A stretch of 64,000 bases of DNA, taken from contig NC_135497.1 of the NCBI RefSeq assembly GCF_052857255.1, positions 542,614,207-542,678,206 on the forward strand, in the 5' to 3' direction. Shown here piece after piece: positions 19,782 through 29,710 of the stretch. The position numbers were made by a program, and so were the translations under genes. This DNA comes from Amblyomma americanum (taxonomy: Eukaryota; Arthropoda; Arachnida; Ixodida; Ixodidae). Under the pieces are notes generated by a model that saw only the letters and a list, made by a program, of their open reading frames with translations, was not told the DNA's origin and did not search any database. Position 1 is the first letter of the stretch, and each line of letters starts with the position of its first letter.

Positions 19782-21149
19782 ATGGCGGATCCGCAGTCTA
19801 CACTGCCTGATCTGATGTGGCTCACAGAGCTGGGCCAGGGGCTTAGGGAACGCCCTGCCCCAGGCACTCCTGCAGCGGAATCAGCTCAACGGACGGGACG
19901 ACACACCGTCGCAGGCGCGACGTACGCAACACCGTGGACGCCGGAAAACTCCGCCAGATGCCACGGTACCAGCACGCCAGGCCTTGGCGCTCACCCATCA
20001 TCGGCGCGTGCCGCCTGGGAACAGGCGAGCACATCGCCCTCCGTCTCACACCTGCCAAACGGCACAACCGTGACCGCGCCACATGCGACGAGGTCACCGC
20101 TCATCACGGCTCCTGACAGCGAGACACCCGCAAACGCGGCAAATCTCGCCGAAGTTCTGGCCAGCGCGTTACAGCAAGCGCTGCAATCCGCACAGCCCAG
20201 CCCGCGGATCGGAACTCCGATCCCCAAGTACAGTGGCTACAGCGATCAAACGAGCGCTAACCACTTTTTGCTGGCTCTCGACCAGTACGGTCCGACAACA
20301 GGCACGAGTGAGCGTGATATGCTTCTGAGAGTGATCCCTGTTGCGCTCGGCGATCAGGCCGCTCGGTGGCACCGGTTGGTCGGCCACACCGCGAGCACGA
20401 TGGCCGATTTCCGCAGGATGTTCAGGGAGGAGTTCCTTCCTTACGACTACCATCTGCGGATGCGGCGGGAGTTGGAGCTGCGCCCGCAAGCCCCTGATGA
20501 ATCTCTGGTCGAGTACGTCAGGGCGATGCAGGAGCTTTACGACTACGCCGATCCCGGAGCTTCGAACGCGGAGCGAGTGGAAAGGGTAGTCCGACAGAGC
20601 CACCCCACGTTTGTTCTCTATCTGCGGGGAAATCGCTGCGGAGACTTGAACGAGCTAGCTGTGGAAGCGCGCCGGGTACAAGCCGAAATCTCGGCAGCCC
20701 GCGCGTACCGGCCCCCACCACCTTCATCGGAATCACTGGAGCCCAGCTGCGCCTGGAACGGCAGCACCCGTCCACGAAGCGAGTCCGCTCGGGCACCGGC
20801 TCAAGGCGCGCTTTTCGAAGTCTCGGATCGCGCCTTGGATACCTACTCATACGGGCTCAGGGCAACAGAGGTCACACGGCCGGGAGTCTGGTCAGCCGCT
20901 CGCCAACCGCCCGACAGAGATTCCCAAGGTCGGTCAAACGATCGCGAAGGGATTACGCCTCCAGACGGACAGCGTCACCGGGTAGAAATGCCGGTTCGGA
21001 ACGCGCTCACGGATGGCCGTGCGCGAGAGCAGCCTCGTCCGTCCCGGTACCATGCACGGAACTCTGTGCGCTGTTTCAACTGTGACCAAGCGGGTCACAT
21101 TGCACGGGCGTGCCCTGCCGGGCCGGGAAACGAGGCAGGCCGCCGGTAA
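19782..21149 (+). CDS. gag: gag polyprotein of the central gypsy element
   Basis: The likely start is the ATG at 19,782 (MADPQSTL), giving 455 residues. The frame is open further upstream but only through a TTG. The N-terminal third is Pro/Ala/Thr-rich and probably disordered. A capsid-like region follows around residues 145-290, with the retrotransposon gag pattern of a YSGYSD..ANHFLLALDQY start and RFRRMF-type DFRRMFREEFLP. A single zinc knuckle CFNCDQAGHIARAC (C-x2-C-x4-H-x4-C) lies near the C-terminus for RNA binding. Gag is the structural shell protein and acts in cytoplasmic particles. The frame is intact, in contrast to pol. It ends at TAA (21,147-21,149), overlapping an ATG of the pol frame, 16 nt after a slippery heptamer. 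Confidence 0.93.
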   Translation: MADPQSTLPDLMWLTELGQGLRERPAPGTPAAESAQRTGRHTVAGATYATPWTPENSARCHGTSTPGLGAHPSSARAAWEQASTSPSVSHLPNGTTVTAPHATRSPLITAPDSETPANAANLAEVLASALQQALQSAQPSPRIGTPIPKYSGYSDQTSANHFLLALDQYGPTTGTSERDMLLRVIPVALGDQAARWHRLVGHTASTMADFRRMFREEFLPYDYHLRMRRELELRPQAPDESLVEYVRAMQELYDYADPGASNAERVERVVRQSHPTFVLYLRGNRCGDLNELAVEARRVQAEISAARAYRPPPPSSESLEPSCAWNGSTRPRSESARAPAQGALFEVSDRALDTYSYGLRATEVTRPGVWSAARQPPDRDSQGRSNDREGITPPDGQRHRVEMPVRNALTDGRAREQPRPSRYHARNSVRCFNCDQAGHIARACPAGPGNEAGRR

Positions 21150-21162
21150 TGGCGCCGGCGGC
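21125..21162 (+). promoter_or_regulatory. -1 ribosomal frameshift signal (G GGA AAC plus stem) between gag and pol
   Basis: The heptamer GGGAAAC at 21,125-21,131 is phased as G GGA AAC in the gag frame, the canonical X XXY YYZ arrangement. After a 7 nt spacer an 8 bp perfect stem can form: GCCGCCGG (21,139-21,146) with CCGGCGGC (21,155-21,162), loop 8 nt. The pol frame is -1 relative to gag and is open from the site onwards. The stem also covers the gag stop and an overlapping TAATG, so termination-reinitiation is an alternative. Confidence 0.85.
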
Positions 21163-21251
21163 TGTGGCGGAACCGGGCGATGCAGCCGCAATCGCGGCCC
21201 CTTCGCTGTTCAGGGTTGGAACACCGATCAGTGTGAGTGGTCCGTTCATAG
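21149..21251 (+). pseudogene. pol: Start of pol, cut off by the nested element
   Basis: The pol frame runs from the ATG overlapping the gag stop up to the insertion at 21,251, giving about 34 residues before the protease motif. It resumes after the nested element at 25,458 in the same frame, because element plus duplication (4,206 bp) is divisible by three. The host element's protease is therefore physically split from its gag. Confidence 0.85.
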
Positions 21252-21382
21252 TGCAATATAGCATCACGCAGGAATGACACAACAAGAAAAGAACGATTTA
21301 TTCAGGCAGCCCCTTTTATAGCCCGCCGGTGAGGTGACGTTGTGATCACGTGGTCAAGCCAAGGTTTGCCGACGACGCATCA
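21252..21382 (-). repeat. 3' LTR of the nested element
   Basis: 131 bp; in element orientation it begins TGATGCG and ends TATTGCA. Identical to the other copy. Confidence 0.95.
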
Positions 21383-21393
21383 TCTCTCCCCCC

Positions 21394-23025
21394 TTAAAGA
21401 GGAAAGCGTACAGGTGGCCGTCGCTGTCTGGTTGATCTTCGCCAACCAGGCGGGCCAGTTTCCGTCCCGGATGCTTCTGGGCTATCTTGCGACGTGGTCG
21501 GAGCGTCGTCCGCAGGTTCCCGCTTGCCAACTTCTCCAGAGGCTCTGTCTTCTGATTCAGTCCGACGTCTCAGTTGGTCCAAGTGCCGCCGCTGAAGACC
21601 TTGCTCCGAGTCAACGGAGACCATCCTGGAGCCCTGTTGACCATGCACTACTCCTGGAATCCACCTGCGACCTGCTCCGAAACTGCGCATCCAGACCGGT
21701 TCTCCCACATCCAATTTAGTCGCACCTACTCTTCGCTGGCTTTCTGCCGACTTCTCACCGGGCGTGATGCAATCCATCTTTGTTCTTATCTGGTAGCCGA
21801 ATAAGTGTTCCGCGGGCGACTTGCCATGCTTAACAGGCGTTCGGCGATATCGGAACAAAAACCGAGCTATACGCATTTCCAGGTCTTTTCCAGGGTTTTT
21901 CTTTAGCCCTTCCTTGAGCGTGCGCACAGCTCTTTCGGCTAAACCATTCGATTGTGGGTGATAAGGGGCTGTTGTGAGTTGCTTTACGTTGTTTCGTGCC
22001 AGAAACTCGCGAAAAACGGCGCCCACAAATTGTGGACCGTTATCTGAAACGAAGGTTTTTGGAAGGCCGAAGCGTGCAAATATTGACCGTAGTGCGTTCA
22101 CCGTTGTTTGCGATGTGGCAATTTTCATTGGAATTGCATCTATCCATTTTGTTTCAGAGTCTACGACGACCAATACCATATGTCCGTCCATTGGGCCTGC
22201 GAAATCTGCGTGTAGTCTGCTCCATCTTTCCCCGGTTGCTGGCCACGCCAAAGGTATCTGTGCCGGTGGCATCGCAGCGGCCTGTGCACAAATAGAGCAT
22301 GATTTCACCAGTCGCTCTATGTCAGAATCCAGACCCGGGTACCAAAACAGCGTTCTCGCCGTGCTTTTCATGGACGTCATACCAGGGTGCGTCTCATGGA
22401 GCAGCCCCAACAAACGCTTTGCCGCCGCCATAGGTAGAACAATGCGATGTCCCCAGTACACCAAATTGTGGCTCATGGTTAGCTCTGTTCTTCTGTTGAA
22501 GTACGCCCAGAGATGATCAAGATCCTGCGGTAGATACGGAGGCCATCCGTCGGCAATCCACCTTTTGACCTGTTGAAGAGTGGCGTCTCGGCTTGTCATT
22601 TGTTCAACCTCCCGGGCGCCGACCGCCGTTTCCTCAAGACACTGGGCATACAAAACGTACTCGTCGGGAGCGACATCCCGCGGCTCCGTAACCGGCAATG
22701 GCAAGCGACTGAGGGCGTCTGCATTGCGGTACTGCAATGTGTAGCTGTAGTTGCCAAGGAACAAGGCCCAGCGCTGGATTCTCGCAGCCGCCATCGGTGG
22801 TATTGGTTTGCCTGGATTGAATAAACCAGTAAGAGGCTTGTGGTCGGTTACTAACACGAACCGATGTCCATACAAGTAGTCCTTGAACCGTGCGACGCCG
22901 AACACCAGTGCTAGTGCTTCTTTTTCTAACTGAGAGTAGTTACGCTCTGCCTTTGTGAGTGTCCTGGACCGGAATCCGATGGGGTAGTCAACACCGTTCA
23001 CACGGTGGGACAAAACGGCCCCCAA
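21394..23025 (-). pseudogene. gag-pol: RNase H and integrase part of the nested element, third frame
   Basis: About 543 open codons. RNase H: GAVLSHRVNG and LVTDHKPLTGLF. Integrase: a zinc domain (H..H..CSICAQ), LHADFAGP (first Asp, near 22,210), SDNGPQF (second Asp, near 22,045) and the Glu of SNGLAER at the canonical 35-residue spacing. A basic, Ser/Thr/Pro-rich C-terminus follows. The stop TAA (21,394-21,396) directly abuts the polypurine tract. The first residue of this stretch is not a real start; it continues the polyprotein. Confidence 0.9.
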
Positions 23026-23027
23026 TG

Positions 23028-23522
23028 CTACTGATGACGCATCGCACTCAAGCCGCAGTGGCTTATCCGGTCGTAATGAGCAAGGAACTTGGAAGCCACA
23101 ATTGCCTGCTTAACTTTCTGAACAGCTTTTTCTTGTTCCTTGTTCCACTCCCACTTGGCCCCTTTAGCTAGGAGGGCGTACAGCGGAGCCAGCACAGTGG
23201 CCAGATTGGGCAAGAACTTGCCGTAATAATTTACAAGTCCGAGAAAAGCTTTCAGCTCACTCACTGAAGTAGGTTCTGGGGCTTCGATAACAGCCTTGAT
23301 GTTATCGTCCTTTGGTCGCAGACCCTTAGCGTCGATCCGATGGCCGAGAAAAGTGACTTCGTCTTGCCGGAATTTGCACTTATCCTTGTGCAGTCGGAGA
23401 CAGTACTCCCGCAGGCGTTGCAGCACCCTCTTCAGCCTTGATACATCGTCCTTTTTTTCAGCGATGATAATATCATCCAGGTACACCTGAACTCCTGGAA
23501 TATCGCCCAGCAGCGCGTCCAT
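23028..23522 (-). pseudogene. gag-pol: RT catalytic segment of the nested element, second frame
   Basis: Continues the polyprotein after the first frameshift: QVYLDDIIIAE (catalytic box near 23,490-23,460), then KCKFRQDEVTFLGHRID and FLGLVNYYGKFLP. A second single-base shift at about 23,070 ends it where RNase H begins. Both disruptions are one-base events in an element with identical LTRs. Confidence 0.88.
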
Positions 23523-25272
23523 CCGCCTCTTGGAATATAGCTGGAGCAGAACTTATGCCAAAAGGTAATCGGTTGAAACAGAAGAGGCCTTTCTGAGTGT
23601 TCAGCACTGCTATCTTTTTGGCATCCGCGTCTAAAGGTAGCTGGTTGTAGGCTTGGCGTAAGTCCAACGTCGTAAATACTTCTCCGCCATTCAGCTTAGC
23701 AAAAATGTCGTCCACTCGAGGCAACGGGTACTGTTCCATCACTGTGGCTGCATTCACTGTCATACGAAAGTCTCCGCACACTCGGAGAGACCCATCGCCC
23801 TTTAAAACGGGTACCACTGGTGTTGCCCATTCGGCGGTTTTCACAGGCGCCAGGACATCTTGCGCAACCAGTTGGTCCAGCGCTTCAGACATCTTGTCCC
23901 TCAAAGCGTAGGGAACCGTACGGGCCTTAAAAAACTTTGGACACGCATTCTCTTTCAGCTGCAATGTGACCGGTGGTCCCTTGCATACGCCGAGTCCTGG
24001 AGCAAACACGTCAGCATATTCGTTGAGCAGCTCTTGCAGTTCCGTGCTGTCAGCTTTTATCTCGACTGGTTGCACACTCGCGACCACACGCGACAGCATT
24101 GCCACCCCAGCCTCGTTGAATGCCTTGATTGTGTCTCTGCCGCACAAAGATGGTCCGACGCTGTCGACCACTACGACCGTACCCGGAATGCCTTTCCCGT
24201 CGCATGTAGCCGTCATACTGAGCTGTCCGACAACTGGAAGTTCGCCCAAGAGGCAGGATAGCTTAAGCTGTGATTTGCGCAACGGCGGCCACAGCGCCTC
24301 GTACTTCCGGAACGTCGCTACGGAGATGACACTCACGGGTGATCCTGTGTCCACCAGCATAGTAAGAGGGACGCTATTCCAATTAATGTCCTTGTAAATT
24401 GGCCGAACCTTGCGGATGCTGGCTTCTTGGTGGAGAACCGCTGCAATAGTGTACAGGGCTTCGCTGTCGTCCGAGCTCGTGTCCCCTGCTGCTGCCATTG
24501 CGTAGGAGCCCTGGCGTCGTTGGCCTCCCGGGTGCGATGCGTGCCGAAGGAAACTTGTGCTGGACTGGCACATTCGGCGCAGATGTCCTCGTTTGCCGCA
24601 CCGGTAGCACACCGCGTGAAGGTGTTTGCATTCCGCCTTGGTGTGCGACTCGCCACCACACCTGCCACATGTATCGCCCTTCTCCAGCCTTGGGCGCGGC
24701 TTCGATGAACGACTCTTTTGACGGGCAAAATGTACCTCTCCTGGCTCTGAAGAGTGCATGCTTTTGGCGTTCTGGGAGGCTTTCTGTGCCGAGACAACAA
24801 AGTCTTCCGCCTCTTCTAGTGTAAGCTTCCGTTGAGTCAGTAAGTGTCGCCGGACGTCTTCATCTTGCACACCGCACACAATTCTGTCCCGTAACATGCG
24901 CTCCAGTGACGTTCCGAAGTTGCACTTCTCCGCTAGCCGCCTAATTTCCGCAATGAAGTCCTGGGCAGACTCCCCGTCTTTTTGCGAGCGCCTGAAGAAA
25001 GCATAACTTGCAGCGATCTCGTTAACTTGCGGAGCATAGTGGTCTTCCAAATGCTGGACGACTTCTTGGTAACTCAGCTCATTCACTTGTTTTGGATGAC
25101 ACCGCCCCTGCACCACTCGCACCGCACTGTCTGTGAGCGAAGCTATGAGCAGCGCTCGCTTCTTCGTTGGTTCCGCGATGCTATGGGCTTCGAAGTAAGC
25201 CTCCAGCCGAACACGATACGTAGGCCACGTACCTTCTGCATCCGTGAATTCCGGTGGCCGCCCGGCACTCAT
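23473..25272 (-). CDS. gag-pol: gag-protease-RT part of the nested element's fused polyprotein
   Basis: The likely start is the ATG at 25,272 (MSAGRPPEF). Gag comes first: FTDAEGTWPTYRVRLEAYF and a DFIAEIRRLAEKCNFG capsid-like segment. Two zinc knuckles follow, CGRCGGESHTKAEC and CYRCGKRGHLRRMC. The protease motif MLVDTGSPVSVI lies about residue 325. The RT includes LKGDGSLRVCGDFRM and FTTLDLRQAYNQL (motif A), then LPFGISSAPAIFQ (motif B). Gag and pol share one frame, so no frameshift signal is needed, unlike the two other gypsy elements here. The frame is lost just after motif B, at about 23,523, by one extra base; RT continues in the next frame. Confidence 0.9.
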   Translation of the reverse strand: MSAGRPPEFTDAEGTWPTYRVRLEAYFEAHSIAEPTKKRALLIASLTDSAVRVVQGRCHPKQVNELSYQEVVQHLEDHYAPQVNEIAASYAFFRRSQKDGESAQDFIAEIRRLAEKCNFGTSLERMLRDRIVCGVQDEDVRRHLLTQRKLTLEEAEDFVVSAQKASQNAKSMHSSEPGEVHFARQKSRSSKPRPRLEKGDTCGRCGGESHTKAECKHLHAVCYRCGKRGHLRRMCQSSTSFLRHASHPGGQRRQGSYAMAAAGDTSSDDSEALYTIAAVLHQEASIRKVRPIYKDINWNSVPLTMLVDTGSPVSVISVATFRKYEALWPPLRKSQLKLSCLLGELPVVGQLSMTATCDGKGIPGTVVVVDSVGPSLCGRDTIKAFNEAGVAMLSRVVASVQPVEIKADSTELQELLNEYADVFAPGLGVCKGPPVTLQLKENACPKFFKARTVPYALRDKMSEALDQLVAQDVLAPVKTAEWATPVVPVLKGDGSLRVCGDFRMTVNAATVMEQYPLPRVDDIFAKLNGGEVFTTLDLRQAYNQLPLDADAKKIAVLNTQKGLFCFNRLPFGISSAPAIFQEADGRAAGRYSRSSGVPG

Positions 25273-25321
25273 TCTTGCGCACGTAAGTTCGCCTAGCGCC
25301 GGCGCGCTATCTCGTCGCCAC

Positions 25322-25452
25322 TGCAATATAGCATCACGCAGGAATGACACAACAAGAAAAGAACGATTTATTCAGGCAGCCCCTTTTATAGCCCGCCGGT
25401 GAGGTGACGTTGTGATCACGTGGTCAAGCCAAGGTTTGCCGACGACGCATCA
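25322..25452 (-). repeat. 5' LTR of the nested element
   Basis: 131 bp, identical to the 3' LTR. The element's interior begins with GTGGCGACGAG just inside it (25,321 downwards), where the primer site should lie. I could not match it to a tRNA with confidence. Confidence 0.93.
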
Positions 25453-25457
25453 CATAG

Positions 25458-25912
25458 AACTTGCAATCGCAGGATTTACGTTCAAAGCACTGCTCGACAC
25501 TGGCGCGAGCACATCGCTCATCGGAGACGAGGTCGTCTCTCATCTGAGACGGAAGGGCATTCAGCTGCGAAAGCGCAACGTGCCCCTCCAACTCGCGCGC
25601 GGAGAGGCGTGCTCCGGCGGTGATGCGCGTCTTGTCGTGTGCTGGAATCAGCGTAAACGACGACACCGCTTCATTCACCTGCCTGAACTCACGGTTCCCG
25701 CCATTCTCGGACGAGATTTCTTGGCAAAATCGGGAATCGTAGTTGACATCGGCAACGGCGGCTACCGGGAAAGCCCGTTCACGCCACTCAAGCCGTTCGC
25801 TACCGCGCCCGCCGCGACTGATCGGATGTCTAAACGCCGAAGGGGAGATGAGGAATGCCTCCCGAGAGAACAACGCTCCCCCCCCCCCCCCCCCAGCCGC
25901 TGGAGTCAGTAG
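25458..25912 (+). pseudogene. pol: pol protease region of the central gypsy element
   Basis: It continues the frame from 21,251. LLDTGASTSLI near 25,490-25,525 is the aspartic protease active-site motif (DTGA), and AILGRDFLAKSG near 25,705-25,740 is the conserved second protease segment (ILGxDFL). The frame then runs into a 17-C homopolymer (25,878-25,894), after which RT continues in a different frame. The homopolymer may have slipped biologically or been miscounted in sequencing. Confidence 0.85.
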
Positions 25913-27603
25913 CTGCGGCCTGTCGCCGACCCCGCGCCTTTTGTGCGGACAAGGAAGACAAATTACACGGTCTCCTCGCGAACGCGGGTGACTTGACGGA
26001 GCGTGAGCGCGGCCGCATATGCTCCTTGCTAAGCGACTTCGAGGAGATATTTATGAACCGCCCCGGCTGCACACAACTGGTGCAGCACCGCATCGAAACA
26101 GGGGACGCACAGCCTTGGAAATCCAATCCCAGACCGGTCAGCCCCGCCAAACGGCAGGCGATTGACGCGGCGCTGCAAGAGCTGCTCGATGAGGGCCTTG
26201 TTCGTCGTTCAACGAGTCCCTGGGGGTTCCCAGTCGTACTCGTCCCCAAAAAGGACGGTAGCTCGCGCTTGTGCGTGGACTACAGGCGATTGAATGCAGT
26301 CACGCAGAAAGATGCGTACCCCTTCCCAAGCATTGACGATATCGTCTCAAACCTCGGCGGAGCGAGGTATTTTTCTACTCTGGACGCCAGCAAGGGCTAT
26401 CTCCAGGTAGAGATGCGACCAGGCGACGAGTGCAAAACGGCATTCACATGCCACAGGGGTCTCTACGAGTTCGTTAGGATGCCCTTCGGTTTGTCTGGAA
26501 GCCCGAGCACCTTTCAGCGGCTGATTGACCGTGTGCTCGGCGACGCCAAATGGCATCACGCCCTCGCCTACCTGGACGACATCGTCATCTACTCCCGTAC
26601 CTTCGAGGAGCACCTCGATCATCTCTGGGATATCTTGGGAAAGCTCAGAGAAGCAGGCATCACACTCAACCCCGCCAAAGCGCAGCTGTGCAGAGCGGAA
26701 GTGAGCCTACTCGGCTACCGCGTGCGGCGCGGACAGGTGTCCCCGGACCCGGAGAAGCTTCGCTCGATCCTGTAATTTCCAGCGCCGAACGACGTGAAGG
26801 CCGTGCGCCGCTTTCTCGGGATGGTCGGCTACTACCGCCAGTTCATTCCTAACTGCATACGCCTGCAAACCCCCCTGACAAAGCTGCTAAGGAAGGCAGC
26901 CCCGTGGGAATGGGGAGAGGAGGAGCAGACGAGTTTTCGTCAACTGACTCAGGCCATCGCCGACACCGCGTCAATGAAACTGCCAGACCTAAACAGGCCA
27001 TTCGTGATCCAGACAGATGCCTGCGATTTCGGAGTGGGCGCAGTGTTACTCCAGATGGAGGACGAACAACTCCGACCCGTGGCATTTTCCAGCCGTGCGC
27101 TGACGCCGGCCGAGCGCAACTACTCAGTGACGGAGAAAGAATGCTTGGCAATCATCTACGCACTACGAAAATTCGAGATGTATGTAGAAGGAACCAAGTT
27201 CACGGTCGAAACCTACCCCATGGCATTGACATGGCTAACCCGCCTTCGTGAGCCGAGCGGAAGGCTCGCGCGTTGGGCCCTGATGCTACAGCGCTTCGAG
27301 TTCGAAGTGCGGTACTGAAAAGGGACCACAAACGTGGTTGCTGACGCGCTGTCGCGCGCGCCAGTGAATGACCTCTTCCCAGGCGGTGGAGAGGAGAAGA
27401 CGCCGCAGCAACTTCCCCACGCGTCGGGAGAGCGGAGCCGAGGGGATAAAGATCTCGCTCGATTGCACGCGCATGTCGTTGGTGTGCAGGTCCCCATCGA
27501 GCGGACATTCAGCAGAGAAGAGCTTATCAAGGCTCAGCAGGAAGACTCTGTCGGAGGCTGGTCGCCGGTCTTAGTGAAGAGACGGACCGCCCGACGAATC
27601 TAG
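25855..27603 (+). pseudogene. pol: pol reverse transcriptase and RNase H of the central gypsy element
   Basis: The RT reads from about 26,035. KKDGSSRLCVDYRRLN and STLDASKGYLQV (motif A) precede FVRMPFGLSGSPSTFQ (motif B) and the catalytic box YLDDIVIYS near 26,570-26,596. A TAA at 26,773-26,775 stops the frame, and the same frame continues with FLGMVGYYRQFIP and the RNase H (TDACDFGVGAVL near 27,015-27,050, TEKECLAIIYALRKF near 27,130-27,180). In-frame stops follow at 27,316-27,318 and 27,601-27,603. In place of the usual TDHxxL the RNase H reads TYPMAL, a further sign of decay. Three nonsense codons make it non-functional. Confidence 0.9.
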
Positions 27604-27607
27604 TCAA

Positions 27608-28942
27608 AGGGCGCCTGGGAACCGCAGCAAATGGGTAGGCGCGAGCTCTAGTGCAGCTTGCAGTGCTGCGAGTGAGCTGGAGAGTTTCCTGCTTGATGCT
27701 GACGGAGCTTTGCTGAAATACGTGCCAAGCAAAGAGGACTCAAACGAGTGCTTCAAAGCCGTCATCCCGCACCAGCTCAGGCAAGCTGTGATGCAGCATT
27801 ACCACGATGCTGACGGCCATGGGAGTGCGCCAAAGACATGGAAGAAACTCTGTCGGTTTGCTACCTGGCCTGGAATGAAGGTTGAAGTACGTAAATACGT
27901 ACAAACCTGCCATGTCTGTCAAGAGAGAAAGCCGAGAGGGGGAAGGCCGCCCGGCTTGCTTCAGCCGATCGTGAGCACAAAGCCATGGGAAATCGTGGCG
28001 TGCGACCTGATCGGACCGCTGCCGCGCAGCAAAAGAGGGCACAGATTTGTGCTGGTGGTCACTTGCCACTTCAGCGGGATCGCTGAACTCTATCCGCTGC
28101 GAAAAGCCACTACGAATGAGATCCTGGCGAGAATCTCAGGATTATTCTGCCGTTTTGGGTTCCCCGACCGGTTGATCACCGACAATGCATCGTACTTCAC
28201 GTCAAAGGTTTTTCGTGACACGTGCGCAGCAATGGGAGTACGGCAGCAGAAAACGACGTGCTATCATCCACAGTCCAATGTGACAGAGCGTCGCAATCGC
28301 GATGTGAAACCTTTGCTCGGGGCATACGCCCGGACGCACAGCGACTGGGACGAGCACCTCGACGCCATCACCTTCGCACTGCGAACGAGCGAAAACCGCT
28401 CTACGGGCTTCACGCCGGCTTTCCTGATGTTTGGGAGGGAGTTACAGACGCCAACGGACATTGTCCTTGCCAAAAGGAGGGATGCTGCTCCGGCCCAGAC
28501 GGCAGCTGCCGACTACGCGCGGCGTGTGCGAAAACGCATAGAAAACGCAGTGAAGGAGGCCAGCCGCAATCGCGCGAGAGCCAGGGCGAGCTAGAAGGCG
28601 GCCTATGATCGAACGCATCGGGACTTGGAATTCCAAGTGGGAGATTTGGCTCTCAAACGCAACCACGCGCTCAGCGATGCGAGCACGGGATTTGCGGCAG
28701 GCCTCGCGCCCAAATGGGTCGGCCCATTCATCGTTGCTGAGAAGCTGTCGCCACTGAACTACAAGCTGAGGGGTCCGAACTCGGCTCGGCTCAGCGGGCC
28801 CATCCATGTAAGGGAGCTAAAAAGGTACTTCCAAAGGGAAGTCGCCGTGAAGAGAGAGGTTCCGGCCACGCGAAATCGTGGGAAAAGGTCGCTGACCCCG
28901 ACGCACCCCTACAATACCCGCAGCAAGCGAAAGCGCTGCTAA
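27608..28942 (+). pseudogene. pol: pol integrase and C-terminal region of the central gypsy element
   Basis: The frame is shifted relative to the RNase H part. The zinc-binding N-domain (H..H..CHVCQERK) lies at about 27,795-27,935. The catalytic core shows CDLIGP near 28,005, TDNASYF near 28,180 and TERRNRD near 28,283. Counting residues, the spacing between the second Asp and the Glu is 34, not the usual 35; the Gly of the common NGxxER motif seems to be missing. A TAG at 28,592-28,594 interrupts the frame. The continuation (FQVGDLALKRN..., WVGPFIVAEKLSPLNYKL) is the GPY/F-type C-terminal domain, and the frame ends at TAA 28,940-28,942. Confidence 0.88.
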
Positions 28943-29710
28943 GGGGACAACGGGGCGAAGGTTGCCCGAGCCGTGCCGAAGGCTGATTAGCGGACGAAGG
29001 ATGGAGGGACCCCGGAAGATTGCACCCACCGGCGAAAAGGGGTGGCCGAGGCCGCAGAGAGGTCAATGGACTTCAAAATTCCCAGAAGGGGACCACGCGA
29101 TGACCCCCGCCAACCCCTGCTCCTCAGTCGAACCGTGACTTTTCCAAATGGCAAGCTGCGACATATTAGAACCGAAGGAAAGAGCCAATGGGGATCTCGA
29201 ATGTGTTTCCCAGAGGACACTGCGGGAAGACGGTCGTCAGCCCCAGTGACCGCGGCGCTCACTTCGAACGCACCACCATGGAGGCATCCTGTCAAGTGTC
29301 GGTGGGGCGAGCTTCCGGGCACGAGCGTCCAGCTGACCACCAGCGGCAACGGGCTCGCCGGCCATCGGCACGAAGAACTCGGGACCAGCCGGTGCCGCGG
29401 CCCCACGCAGGACCCTTGCCGCGTCGGACGTGGTGCGACGAGACATCAATCGGCGCAGCGGCCACAAGCAGGGCCACGGCCGCGACCGCGGCAGCACGGA
29501 GGCCGCGGTGCAGCGGAGTACCACGCCGGCGTCCTGCAAGCGCCTGACCCCCATCACCAGCTTTCGGGGGCCGCGCCCGCACCCCGCCACCCAGATCGGG
29601 CAGCCGGGCGCCGAGGACCCGCTTCGGCCGGGACAGCCGGACCCCGGTGTCGGTCCGTCGCCACCTGGGCGCATCAGGCCGGCGATGCGCCACCGCGCTC
29701 ATACGTGAGC
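28943..29710 (+). other. Region between pol and the 3' accessory frame of the gypsy element
   Basis: About 0.77 kb, GC-rich. One plus-strand frame is open from 29,042 and joins the accessory reading frame below, but its early part lacks an in-frame ATG except at 29,066 and has low-complexity Arg/Pro/Ala composition in several frames. It may be leader, splice region or the N-terminal part of a longer 3' protein. Confidence 0.4.

Larger units (their letters stand above)
21252..25452 (-). mobile_element. Nested mag-like Ty3/gypsy element, antisense, identical LTRs
   Basis: It is 4,201 bp long, bounded by two 131 bp direct repeats (21,252-21,382 and 25,322-25,452) that I read as identical, and flanked by a perfect 5 bp duplication CATAG (21,247-21,251 and 25,453-25,457). 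On the minus strand the order is LTR, gag-pol, polypurine tract (GGGGGGAGAGA, 21,383-21,393), LTR. Very short LTRs, two zinc knuckles and a fused gag-pol fit the mag lineage as I remember it; there is no envelope. It interrupts the protease region of the larger gypsy element. Identical LTRs point to recent insertion. Confidence 0.95.
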
